Positions 9,701-15,173 of a DNA stretch of 20,640 nt are shown piece after piece. Where the stretch lies: the NCBI GenBank assembly GCA_964570325.1, contig CAZMXS010000080.1, positions 1 to 20,640 on the forward strand, written 5' to 3'. Each line of letters opens with the position of its first letter. Positions within the stretch are counted from its first letter, which is position 1. The notes beneath the pieces are model-generated. The model was not told the DNA's origin. It searched no databases and was given only the letters and a program-made list of their open reading frames with translations. Source of the stretch: CAZMXS01 sp964570325. GTDB lineage: Bacteria > Verrucomicrobiota > Kiritimatiellia > CAIQIC01 > CAZMXS01. The position numbers were made by a program, and so were the translations under genes.

Positions 9701-9947
9701 GGACGCTGTTGGTTACGTTGATTTGTGAAGTAACCGTGTATACACCGTCGGTCACGCACACGTCGTCGCCCGGCTGCGCAACCGTCAGCGCCGTCTGGAT
9801 TTCGTGCGCGGCGCTGTCCCATGTGGCATACGGCTCGCCTGGCATCGGGCTGTTGGTCCAGACGTAACGCGTTGTCTGGGCGGCGGCCCAAGTGGAAAGA
9901 AGGGCTGAAATGAGGACGAAACTTCCAAACCGGTTGAACCAGATCAT
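3756..9947 (-). CDS. Giant secreted protein with four right-handed beta-helix modules and three PKD-like domains
   Basis: The product has about 2063 residues and a Sec signal peptide (MIWFNR, a hydrophobic stretch, then AAAQ near residue 24). Four modules repeat the same plan: an opening like 'PYTNWxTAATNxxAA', a 'VL.GVYxL' strand, many Gly/Asn-rich coils such as GGGxY and SNCxIxxN, then an anchor like 'PGSPCxDTGTN..WMTNATDL.G..R...D.GAYEL'. This anchor matches the so-called choice-of-anchor Q ending. Modules lie at about 27-430, 525-1070, 1165-1510 and 1610-1940. PKD-like domains between them share 'WDFN.DG' and 'VSNAAGE'. An Asp-rich calcium-type repeat (about 1945-1990, DSDADWLRDTNELALGTDP) and a 70-residue C-terminal domain follow. 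Many such helices bind or cleave polysaccharides, but no catalytic site is evident, so adhesin or sugar-binding is equally likely. ATG 9947 is preferred over GTG 9953 because a G-run lies 5 nt upstream. Confidence 0.88.
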   Translation of the reverse strand: MIWFNRFGSFVLISALLSTWAAAQTTRYVWTNSPMPGEPYATWDSAAHEIQTALTVAQPGDDVCVTDGVYTVTSQINVTNSVRIRSVNGPEMTTVAGGYPAVSNRCFYLSAAGAELSGFTITKGYRGYQPTGGYPGGYGGAVLVMTNGTVSNCVFSANYSYYRGGGAALYRGGIIVDCRFDGNSCGNGGGGLYIESNGIARRCTFLNNEHAGSGNGGGGAWINFGGKLYDSRAWNNRSTNSSSGGGIWINNGSLGERCLAYSNRAYHGGGMSVANGSDLRSCLIYQNSAVAGRGGLYAHLSRVDGCTVAGNAGGYGGGIYAVWSNDAKNTICFDNASADGADWLDDGTVTYSHLRTSPALFAPGCTAADPQFRDAASGDYRLSPGSPLVNAGTNQAWMDAATDLDGHARILESVVDFGAHELDRFAGPLICSVALAPASGFAPLPVVLTGRVAGSNQTALVYAWDFENDGSNDVSGTGAAVVTNTYTLLGYHSPRLVVSNAAGETAACIKTNGVKVGPPVIHAATNGASVFPYASWAEAATNLADAIEAGVDGSLVLVSNGAYRLGAGLTVPYAMTIRSLNGRGTVLVDGNNQHCGFQLLSAGAQLDGLVVVNGRAIEGAGIHALGGVISNCAVYACRASNCAAGVYLNGGLLTDSDISSNEIRSTSGHDLWGAGVCAVNGALVRRCRIATNTLCAEADGSVYGAGLYLDGAIVEQSAIRGNAGYAASDYAFGGGLYGFNGGRIVSSVVETNFMDASYSGASGGGICAYDCLVTDTVIAANNLTAGYSGDGYGGGMMAEDSEIVGCTLYSNYLYASRYSGYGGGGYLSRSRMRDSRIVGNEAATKENHIYGGGVCLAGGSMLARCEVDGNTAVPPNSYAAYGIGVCAGNSTVTACRVTGNKDISDYGSSAGGGILGYGASAIQSCLLAGNFAVNGGGLSLQAAATEAANCTIVSNLAYYGGGLHGAAGVLLNSLVFDNQSLEAHPNHDITSASVLYSSTTPLLPGAGNRDTRPQFVNAAAGDYALLPGSPGVDDGFNKDWMTNATDLVGHARLIGGTVDRGAYELDPASGALACNPVAGPAEGFYPLQVVFTAAVSGANTTGLYYQWDFNHDGSIDLEGYGLAVVTNLFAGYGGYDVWLAVSNAAGAAARLQSGCVRVGPEIAYVATNGTHIFPYTNWVTAATNPHAALAAAVAGTRIGVGMGTHRLSQELYLDRPVIWEGQAAVTNVILHGGNAVRCFYLCHPDAQVRALTISGGRADYGGGVYYERYGLVSNCVVAGNVSDNEGGGLYFDGGGEAGGCELRNNATRSAENWGGGAYLYGGVLARCRIHSHTNGGVRINGAGLVEACQIYSNRASSGGGIRALGGTVRNCLIIRNQATSQGGGAYLVSGATTLESSTICANSAGTSGGGLAHISGASLVRNSIVRFNSAPTSPDYLAGNYEHTCAAPLPAGPGNTDRDPEFADATGDDYRLLPGSPCFDTGTNRTWMTNATDLAGAPRIINSITDMGAYELVFGTLQCNPSGDPLIGLQPLSVTFTGYVVGTNTGGIYYWWDFNGDGAWDRQGYGLGVVTQTYPAAGRYTITLAVSNAAGEVSQRTRANLITAAPRFAYVAPGGAHQYPYTNWMIAATDAVAAVAAAWHGSQVLVTDGVYAIRSPIELAVGAVLRSVNGPTSTVLDGVNAVRCLTLNHPQAAASGLTLNRGRAYQGGGAYFYSGMLSNCIISACYATNRGGGIYLGPTGIVTHCVLICNTGQQGGGVYMVGGTVSNCVIRDNRGTVYGGGVDLSGGWLENCLIVNNTAAQNAGGVCGTGSGGGARNCTITGNRAGGSYWGGGFYAFAGKTFINTILYGNYSSSTYSNYSGGTYQYSCVAPLPAGTGNIANDPLFADPASYDFRLPTNSPCVDTGSPTNLPARDIAGIPRPLDGNHDGIARCDMGVYELLHPEADSDADWLRDTNELALGTDPTRADTDADRQGDGAEIRAGTDPLDDQSFLGLMNTRRQDAGFIVNWQSVNGKSYTLARSTNLPQHIWMPIATNIAGMAPMNTVTDQTATGRGPWNYRIELE

Positions 9948-9952
9948 ACGCA

Positions 9953-9964
9953 CCCCCCGGGGGG
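9953..9964 (-). promoter_or_regulatory. C6G6 palindrome containing the ribosome binding site of the giant gene
   Basis: Twelve bases form a perfect CCCCCCGGGGGG palindrome directly before the minus-strand start. Read on the minus strand, the G-run followed by TG can pair with the anti-Shine-Dalgarno (one G-U wobble) 5 nt before ATG 9947. The same G-run can fold back on the C-run (C4, 4-nt loop, G4), which would hide the ribosome binding site. The pairing is seen in the sequence. A control role is inferred. Confidence 0.4.
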
Positions 9965-9975
9965 CTAACCCACAA

Positions 9976-10009
9976 ATTATGAATAAAGCTTCTCACGCGA
10001 GCGAGTCAA
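9976..10009 (-). promoter_or_regulatory. Candidate sigma-70 type promoter for the giant beta-helix gene
   Basis: On the minus strand a TTGACT -35-like box (complement of 10004-10009) is followed 16 nt later by TTTATT (complement of 9982-9987). A better-looking CATAAT (complement of 9976-9981) is 22 nt away. The region is distinctly more A/T-rich than its surroundings and lies 30-60 bases before the start codon. The spacing is not ideal for either -10, so this remains a candidate. Confidence 0.35.
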
Positions 10010-10060
10010 TAAGCGGGTTTTTGAAGGAATTTCAGGCTGGTGGAATCCCATGCGGAAGGC

Positions 10061-10078
10061 ACATGCACCCATGCATGT
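10061..10078. promoter_or_regulatory. Perfect inverted repeat in the divergent control region (possible operator)
   Basis: ACATGCA and TGCATGT form a perfect 7-bp dyad around CCCA. It lies between the two divergent start codons, about 80 bases before the likely -10 box of the fibre gene. GGAA at 10054-10057 and TTCC near 10078-10081 extend the symmetry imperfectly. Its size and position suit a dimeric regulator, but no regulator is identified. Confidence 0.35.
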
Positions 10079-10157
10079 TCCAAGTGGATGTGTCGTGCGC
10101 CCGGTTTGGGGGGTGGGTTCTCCATATTACTCCCTGTACGCCGCCGGGTTTTGTGGG

Positions 10158-10188
10158 TATGATATTGCCGGTGTGGCTATTCTGGAGG
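10158..10188 (+). promoter_or_regulatory. Likely -10 box and ribosome binding site of the fibre-like gene
   Basis: TATGAT at 10158-10163 is a good -10 element, with no clear -35 about 17 bases upstream. GGAGG at 10184-10188 lies 5 nt before ATG 10194. The ribosome binding site and the signal peptide that follows fix the start there and rule out the in-frame start at 10050, which would put 48 unrelated residues before the signal peptide. Confidence 0.5.
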
Positions 10189-10193
10189 TGCCA

Positions 10194-12773
10194 ATGAAGG
10201 GGTTCCGCTTGGGTGGTTTGGCTTTATCCGGCCTGTTGTTTCCATGGCTCGCCGCCGCGCAAGTCCCGCAACTGCTCAGCTATCAGGGACGGATGGTTGT
10301 CGGCAGCTCGAATTTTAACGGGACCGGCCAGTTCAAGTTCGCGCTGGTGAACAGCAACGCGACCGTCAGTTTCTGGAGCAACGACGGCACCGGCGCCGGT
10401 GGGGCGGAACCAACTGCCGCCGTGGCGCTGGCCGTCTCCAACGGACTGTACGCGGTTCTCCTGGGCGACACGTCATTGCTGAACATGACGGCGATCCAGT
10501 CGCGAATCTTCACCAATGCCGATGTGCGGCTGCGCATCTGGTTCAACGACGGCGTGAGCGGTTCACAGCGTCTGCAACCCGACCAGCGCCTGGCAGCGGT
10601 CGGCTACGCGATGATGGGCGCCAATGTGGAGGACGGCGTCATCAGCTCCAACAAGCTGGCGGAAGGCGCGGTCGCCAGCCGGGCGCTTGCCGACCTGGCC
10701 GTGACCGCCGCGAAGATTGCCAGCAACGCCGTCGGTTCGACGCAACTAGCCGACCACATTGCGCTGGGCTCGGCGACGGCCGACGGCAAATTGGAATTAT
10801 ACCGCACGGCGGCAGGCACGCCGGGAGTCACGTTGGACGGCGGCTACAGTGCGGTTGCGGTCATTGGCGCCGACGGCTTGACCAACGCGCTGCTTAATGG
10901 GCCCAGCTATGGCCGGCTCCAGTTGTACAACTCTGCCGCCGGCAACCAGGTGGCGGCGAATCTTTCCGCCAACGCCGCCGCCGGCGGGATCTTGAACTTG
11001 TATGACACCAACGGCAACGCGCGGGCGGTGCTCAACGGCGGTAATACCGGCGGCTACCTGTCGTTGTATAACCGGGACAATCTGCTGACCGCTTACCTCG
11101 ACAGCGATGACACCAGTTCCGCCGGTTATCTTTCATTGCGCACCATGGGCGGCTTGGCGACGTTAGCCTTGCGGGCCCAGTCGTCGGTCGGCTATGGCCC
11201 CATGCTGGAGATGTGGCAGACCAATGGCGTCACGCGAACGGTCTTACTGGACGGCGACGACACGGCCGGCGACCGCGGTGGCGGGCTTTGGCTCTACACC
11301 GGCAGGGGCGCCCCCACCGTGGAGATTATCGCTTCCGAGGGCGCGGGCGAGGCGGGTCAGATCCTGCTTTCCGGCACGAACAGCGCCACTCGGGTGGAAT
11401 TGGACGCTGACTACGCGTCTTTTCACGGCGGCTATATCGCCGTGCATAACGCCGCCAACACGCGCACGGTTGGTATCGAGGGCGAGGGCGCGAACTCTGG
11501 CGCACGGGTCTATCTTTACACGGAACGCGGCCAGTCCACGATCCGGATGGTCGCTTCCGAAGACCCCGGCGCGGCCGGCGAGATTGGATTGTATCGGACC
11601 AACGGCTGGCAGACCGTCCAGATTGACGGTGAATCCGGCACGGCGGGTGGATTTATTGAAGTCGGCAACCGCGGCGCGAAACGGACAATTCAATTGGATG
11701 GTGATGGAACGTACGCCGGCGGCGAGCTGACGATTTATGCCAGCAATGCCAGCCCGACGATTTACCTGCAAGGAACCGAAAGCGCCGGCTACGGCGGACA
11801 AATTCTGATGTACCGCACGAATGGCACCCGCACGGTGGAGATTGACGGCGATTCGGGCACGCGCGGTGGTTACCTGGCGTTGTACAATAGCAGCGGCAAC
11901 AACACCATCGCGCTGGATGCCGACCAGACGGGGGCATCCGGATCGTTTATCATGCGCGCCCCCAGCGGGACGCAACTGGTCGTGCTGGCGGCCCAGGAGA
12001 CGGCCACCCAGGGCGGGGACTTGTCATTGTTCCGGACCAATGGCCGCGCGGCGGTGCAAATTGACGCGGAGAATGGCACCTATGGCAATGGGGCCACGTT
12101 CACGCTTTACTCCCGGAAGGGCGAGCGAATGGTGGAAATCCTGGCCAACGAGGCAACCGACGTCGGCGGTCAGATCGAATTGTACCGCACTAACGGCACC
12201 CGCACGGTGCAGATTGACGGCGAGACCGGCGTCGGTGGCGGCGGGTACATCGCGGTTTACAGCAGCAATGGCACCGCGCAGATAGAACTCAAGTCCAATG
12301 ACGGCAGCGGCGACGGCCGCATTACGACACCTGTGCTGGAGATTACCGGCGGCAGCGACCTCTCGGAGCAGTTCAATGTCTGGTCGCCGGCGGGCCTGCC
12401 GGAACCCGGAATGATGGTTTGCATAGACCCGGACCGTCCCGGCGGGCTGATGATCAGCGCGCGCGCATACGATCCGACGGTCGCGGGGGTCATCAGCGGT
12501 GCCGGCGGGGTCAAGCCGGGCATGCTGATGGGGCAGGGCGGGTCGCTGGCTAACGGCACGCATCCAGTCGCTCTTTCGGGTCGCGTCTACTGCCTGGTGG
12601 ACGCCGATCGAGGAGCCATCCAGCCGGGCGACCTGATCACCACCTCGGATCGGCTCGGCTACGGCATGAAAGCCGCAGACCCGGAACGCCGCCCGGGCGC
12701 GGTGATCGGCAAGGCCATGACCGGGTTGGAAAGCGGGCAAGGCTTGATCCTGGTGTTGGTCAATCTGCAATAG
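10194..12773 (+). CDS. Secreted tail-fibre-like protein built of about 20 short beta repeats
   Basis: The product has 859 residues and begins with a Sec signal peptide ending LAAAQ (about residue 23). Residues 23-140 form an N-terminal head starting LLSYQGRM, with GTGQFKFALV. Residues 140-190 hold short stalk-like repeats (GVISSNKLAEGAVASRALAD) like those in phage tail fibres. From about 196 to 706 there are some 20 units of 22-27 residues with the pattern GG.[IL].LY.[TS]NG..TV.[IL]DG. The last 150 residues form a compact domain (MMVCIDP.RPG, VAGVISGAGG, ALSGRVYC.VDA, GKAM.GLESGQGLILVLV). I have seen this domain type at the end of fibre-like bacterial surface proteins, but its function is unknown to me. 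The signal peptide and lack of phage genes argue for a cell-surface fibre or adhesin. It heads a run of plus-strand envelope genes and is followed 19 bases later by the next one. Confidence 0.85.
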   Translation: MKGFRLGGLALSGLLFPWLAAAQVPQLLSYQGRMVVGSSNFNGTGQFKFALVNSNATVSFWSNDGTGAGGAEPTAAVALAVSNGLYAVLLGDTSLLNMTAIQSRIFTNADVRLRIWFNDGVSGSQRLQPDQRLAAVGYAMMGANVEDGVISSNKLAEGAVASRALADLAVTAAKIASNAVGSTQLADHIALGSATADGKLELYRTAAGTPGVTLDGGYSAVAVIGADGLTNALLNGPSYGRLQLYNSAAGNQVAANLSANAAAGGILNLYDTNGNARAVLNGGNTGGYLSLYNRDNLLTAYLDSDDTSSAGYLSLRTMGGLATLALRAQSSVGYGPMLEMWQTNGVTRTVLLDGDDTAGDRGGGLWLYTGRGAPTVEIIASEGAGEAGQILLSGTNSATRVELDADYASFHGGYIAVHNAANTRTVGIEGEGANSGARVYLYTERGQSTIRMVASEDPGAAGEIGLYRTNGWQTVQIDGESGTAGGFIEVGNRGAKRTIQLDGDGTYAGGELTIYASNASPTIYLQGTESAGYGGQILMYRTNGTRTVEIDGDSGTRGGYLALYNSSGNNTIALDADQTGASGSFIMRAPSGTQLVVLAAQETATQGGDLSLFRTNGRAAVQIDAENGTYGNGATFTLYSRKGERMVEILANEATDVGGQIELYRTNGTRTVQIDGETGVGGGGYIAVYSSNGTAQIELKSNDGSGDGRITTPVLEITGGSDLSEQFNVWSPAGLPEPGMMVCIDPDRPGGLMISARAYDPTVAGVISGAGGVKPGMLMGQGGSLANGTHPVALSGRVYCLVDADRGAIQPGDLITTSDRLGYGMKAADPERRPGAVIGKAMTGLESGQGLILVLVNLQ
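10781..12315 (+). repeat. Tandem coding repeats with a three-unit (A-B-C) higher order
   Basis: The repeat units fall into three kinds: A (like LYRTNGTRTVQIDG), B (like GGYIAVYNS.GNNTI.LD) and C (like LYTERGQSTIRMVASE). They recur as A-B-C blocks of about 220 bases: A units start near 11359, 11578, 11798 and 12015. Two A-C steps of about 155-160 bases lack B (from A near 11197 to 11359, and from 12015 to 12169). At DNA level, 11809-11851 and 12181-12223 match at 40 of 43 positions, so the array expands and contracts by duplication. Confidence 0.75.
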
Positions 12774-12792
12774 CCAACCGGGGCGACAAACG

Positions 12793-13698
12793 ATGAAACC
12801 CTATGCGTGGATCGGTCTGGCGGCTGGCTTGTTGGGGCTCCCGTGCGCCGCGACCGCCGGCGCGCGGGCCAGCGCCAGCTATACCATTCCGGCAGACACG
12901 GTCGCGGCGGGGGGGCAGCCGGCCGGTAGCGCTTGCTATAGCTTGTTGGCCAGCGCAGGCAGCATCGGCGGCAGCGCCACCAGCGCGCCAGCGCGCGCGG
13001 TCCGGCATGGGTATCCCGGCCAGCTCTATGAGGCGCGCGCGCTGGATGTCACGGCCCCCGCCACGAACGTGAACGAGAACGCGACCCTGCAAATGGCCGC
13101 CACGTTGACGCTTGACGACGGCACCTGGCTGGGGCTGGCGCCGGCCTGGACGCGGTGGATCGTGGTGAGCGGCCCGATCAGTTCCGTAACCGCCGGCTTG
13201 GCGCGCGCCATGATCGTGTACCAGGATACCCAGGCGGTGGTGCGCGGCGAATACCAAGCGGTTGCCGACACGCTGGGTCTGCTGGTGATCAATACGAACA
13301 ACGACGATTATGGCGTCTATGCCGTGGACGGTCTGAATGACGCCTGGCAGGTGGGCTATTTCGGCGAAAACAATCCCGTGGCCAAGCCGGATGCGGACCC
13401 TGATGGCGACCGGCAGGACAACGCCTTCGAATACGTGGCGGGCACCAGTCCGACCAATGCCGCCTCCCTGTTCGCGATGTCCTTGGAGTGGGTGCCGGAG
13501 AAGCGGAACTGGCTGAACCTGATCTTCAGCCCGCGGTGGACCAGCCGCGCCTACAGTGTGCAGGCGGCCACCAACTGGCGGGTGTATGCTGTGGTTCCGG
13601 GCGGGGCCACCAATGACGCCGGAAGCCGGCGGACCGTGACGGACACCAATGCGACCAGTCGGATGAAGACCTATCGGGTTCAAATCGCCTGGCCGTGA
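12793..13698 (+). CDS. Secreted protein with Asp-rich loop and C-terminal domain shared in style with the giant protein
   Basis: The 301-residue product has a signal peptide (MKPYAWIG, hydrophobic stretch, AATAGARA). Residues about 28-78 read ASYTIPADTVAAGG and end VRHGYPGQLYE, an N-terminal segment I associate with secreted PVC proteins of unknown function. A beta-rich domain follows (LDVTAPATNVNENATLQMAA, then VYQDTQAVVRGEY). Next come DGLNDAWQVGYFGENNP and an Asp-rich calcium-type loop (DADPDGDRQDNAFEYVAGTSPTN, about 198-220). The C-terminal 75 residues end with YSVQAATN, TVTDTNAT and YRVQI. The start ATG 12793 is 19 bases after the fibre gene stop, so the two are probably co-transcribed. 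Its ribosome binding site is weak. No catalytic motif is seen. A structural or accessory surface role is an inference. Confidence 0.8.
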   Translation: MKPYAWIGLAAGLLGLPCAATAGARASASYTIPADTVAAGGQPAGSACYSLLASAGSIGGSATSAPARAVRHGYPGQLYEARALDVTAPATNVNENATLQMAATLTLDDGTWLGLAPAWTRWIVVSGPISSVTAGLARAMIVYQDTQAVVRGEYQAVADTLGLLVINTNNDDYGVYAVDGLNDAWQVGYFGENNPVAKPDADPDGDRQDNAFEYVAGTSPTNAASLFAMSLEWVPEKRNWLNLIFSPRWTSRAYSVQAATNWRVYAVVPGGATNDAGSRRTVTDTNATSRMKTYRVQIAWP

Positions 13699-13735
13699 GC
13701 CGCAAGGGAAAAAGTTAGGTCGGATGAATTACGAT

Positions 13736-13745
13736 NNNNNNNNNN
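13736..13745. other. Scaffold gap of ten N
   Basis: Ten undetermined bases lie inside the 5' end of the metalloprotease gene. Ten is a typical placeholder, so the true gap may be longer or shorter. Nothing in the flanking sequence suggests the join itself is wrong: both sides are plus-strand genes for exported proteins. Confidence 0.99.
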
Positions 13746-13746
13746 G

Positions 13747-15018
13747 GCCAATGAGCGATCGGGTTGGGGCCGGGCGCTGTGGTTGGCGGCCGTTAGCGCG
13801 GCCGCCCTAGGCGCGGGCCTGCCGGCGCGCGCCCAGACGCTAAACGTCGAAATCGATTACATGACCAACAACGCGCACAGCCACCGACCGCAGGCGGCCG
13901 AGATCAATGCCGTCATTCAGATGTTTGCCTGCCACGGCATCACGCTCAACGTGGTGATAGACGACCCGATCAATGAGGTTCCGATTTTGAAGTGCAATAA
14001 TCCGGCGACGGAAGATTTCTTCACTTGCGATTGCGCGACCAGCTTCAAACGGCTGAAGGACACCTATTGCGACCATCCCACCTGGCACTATTGCATCTTC
14101 GCGCACGACTACGATGCCGGGGATGGCACGGGCAGTTCGGGAATTGCCGAGATCAACGGTGATGACTTGGTCGTGTCCCTGGGCTCATTCACCGCCGGCA
14201 TTGGCACGCCGTGGGACCGGGCTTCGACCTTCGCGCACGAGTTCGGTCACAACCTGGGTCTGACGCATGCCGGATCCCAGAGCGAAGGCACGGTGGGCAA
14301 GCGCAAGCCGAACTTTGCCAGCATTATGAGCTATTGCTACCAGTTGCGCGGTGTGAAACAGCAGATGACCTGTTTCGGCATCATCAACGCCGGGAATCTC
14401 TTCAAGAACCTGGATTATTCCAACGACCGGTTGCCGGATTTGAACGAGAATGCGCTTTCGGAAAGCCGGGGCGCCGGAATCCACCGCGTGGACTGGAACT
14501 GCAACGGGGTGGAAGATCCGGGCACGGTCGCGCAGAGTATCAGTTGGCAGCGAGGCAACTGGTGCGGTTCGACGGACGCCCGGAATACGGTCGAGGATTA
14601 CGACGACTGGGCCGAGGTGCTGGCGGGCCTGCGCGCGCGCAAGCTGCTGGGCGACAGCTTCAACCGGCATTACCCGATCCGGATTGCGCGCTGCATCACG
14701 GCCGACGAATACCGGGAGCAACTCCGGGCGGTGGCGCCGCTGACTTTCATGGATCCCTCGCGGTGTCCGGGCGACCAGCCGGAGGTGGTTAACGAACCCA
14801 ATATCACGGCACTGATGATCTGGGTGGATTCCAGCAAGGCGGTCGAAGGCGACGGCCGGGGCAGCAGCCCCTACCGGACGATCAAGCGTGCGCTGCAGGG
14901 CGTGCCTTCCGGGAGCTATCTCTATCTCCAACCCGGCACTTACACCAACAACGGCAGCCTGATCATCACCAACCGCGTTTATCTTGCGGGGCCGGGCGGA
15001 GCGGTGATTGATCCATGA
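13747..15018 (+). CDS. Secreted metzincin-type zinc metalloprotease with C-terminal beta-helix stub (5' end in gap)
   Basis: The readable product has about 423 residues. It opens in frame right after the N gap with ANERSGWGRALWL and a signal-peptide core ending ARAQ. The true start is probably ATG 13724 just before the gap (coding MNYD), but the gap length hides the frame. The catalytic site is HEFGHNLGLTH at 14236-14268, a full HExxHxxGxxH zinc motif with the general-base Glu and a third His ligand. A Met-turn, ASIMSYCYQ, follows about 30 residues later (Met codon 14326), which is the metzincin layout. Many cysteines upstream (FTCDCATSF, TYCDHP, WHYCIF) suggest disulfides. From about 14815 it has a small beta-helix-type end (SSPYRTIKRAL, LYLQPGTYT, VYLAGPGGAVIDP). 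This would be an exported endopeptidase. The substrate is unknown. Confidence 0.8.
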   Translation, partial: ANERSGWGRALWLAAVSAAALGAGLPARAQTLNVEIDYMTNNAHSHRPQAAEINAVIQMFACHGITLNVVIDDPINEVPILKCNNPATEDFFTCDCATSFKRLKDTYCDHPTWHYCIFAHDYDAGDGTGSSGIAEINGDDLVVSLGSFTAGIGTPWDRASTFAHEFGHNLGLTHAGSQSEGTVGKRKPNFASIMSYCYQLRGVKQQMTCFGIINAGNLFKNLDYSNDRLPDLNENALSESRGAGIHRVDWNCNGVEDPGTVAQSISWQRGNWCGSTDARNTVEDYDDWAEVLAGLRARKLLGDSFNRHYPIRIARCITADEYREQLRAVAPLTFMDPSRCPGDQPEVVNEPNITALMIWVDSSKAVEGDGRGSSPYRTIKRALQGVPSGSYLYLQPGTYTNNGSLIITNRVYLAGPGGAVIDP

Positions 15019-15098
15019 TGGGGAGTCGGGTAAGAACAACTGACCTGATTCCTCGCGCGGGGACGAGTTGGTCGGAGTCGTGTGCGCTGCGGTTTCCC

Positions 15099-15139
15099 TT
15101 GACATCCCATATGATCTCAGTCCATGCTTTTAGCATTGG
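15099..15139 (+). promoter_or_regulatory. Candidate porin promoter with overlapping dyad
   Basis: A perfect TTGACA -35 box is at 15099-15104. The expected -10 position (about 15121-15128) has no good match. It coincides with a small dyad: CCATGC (15122-15127), TTTTA, then GCATTGG (15133-15139), symmetric apart from one extra T. A regulator bound there would compete with polymerase. The -35 box and dyad are seen. Their use as an operator-promoter is inferred. Confidence 0.4.
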
Positions 15140-15162
15140 GCGATCACATTCCCGTGGGGATA

Positions 15163-15169
15163 AAGGAGG
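15163..15169 (+). promoter_or_regulatory. Strong ribosome binding site deciding the porin start
   Basis: AAGGAGG lies 4 nt before ATG 15174. It is the strongest ribosome binding site in the window. It favours this start over the in-frame ATG at 15015, whose extra 53 residues are not signal-like and overlap the preceding gene's stop. Confidence 0.8.
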
Positions 15170-15173
15170 CAAC

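Noticed and set aside
8382..9728. Long plus-strand open frame opposite the giant gene
   Set aside because: It is the complement of Gly/Asn-rich coding sequence. Its protein has no coherent domain, and the minus-strand frame is clearly the gene.
10781..12315. Regular repeats considered as a CRISPR array
   Set aside because: They are in-frame, degenerate protein repeats without identical direct repeats and unique spacers.
10194..12773. Prophage tail-fibre gene
   Set aside because: It has a Sec signal peptide, and no structural, integrase or lysis gene lies nearby.
14083..14094. TGGCAC...TTGC resembling a sigma-54 promoter inside the protease gene
   Set aside because: GG and GC are 7 bases apart instead of 10, and it lies within coding sequence.
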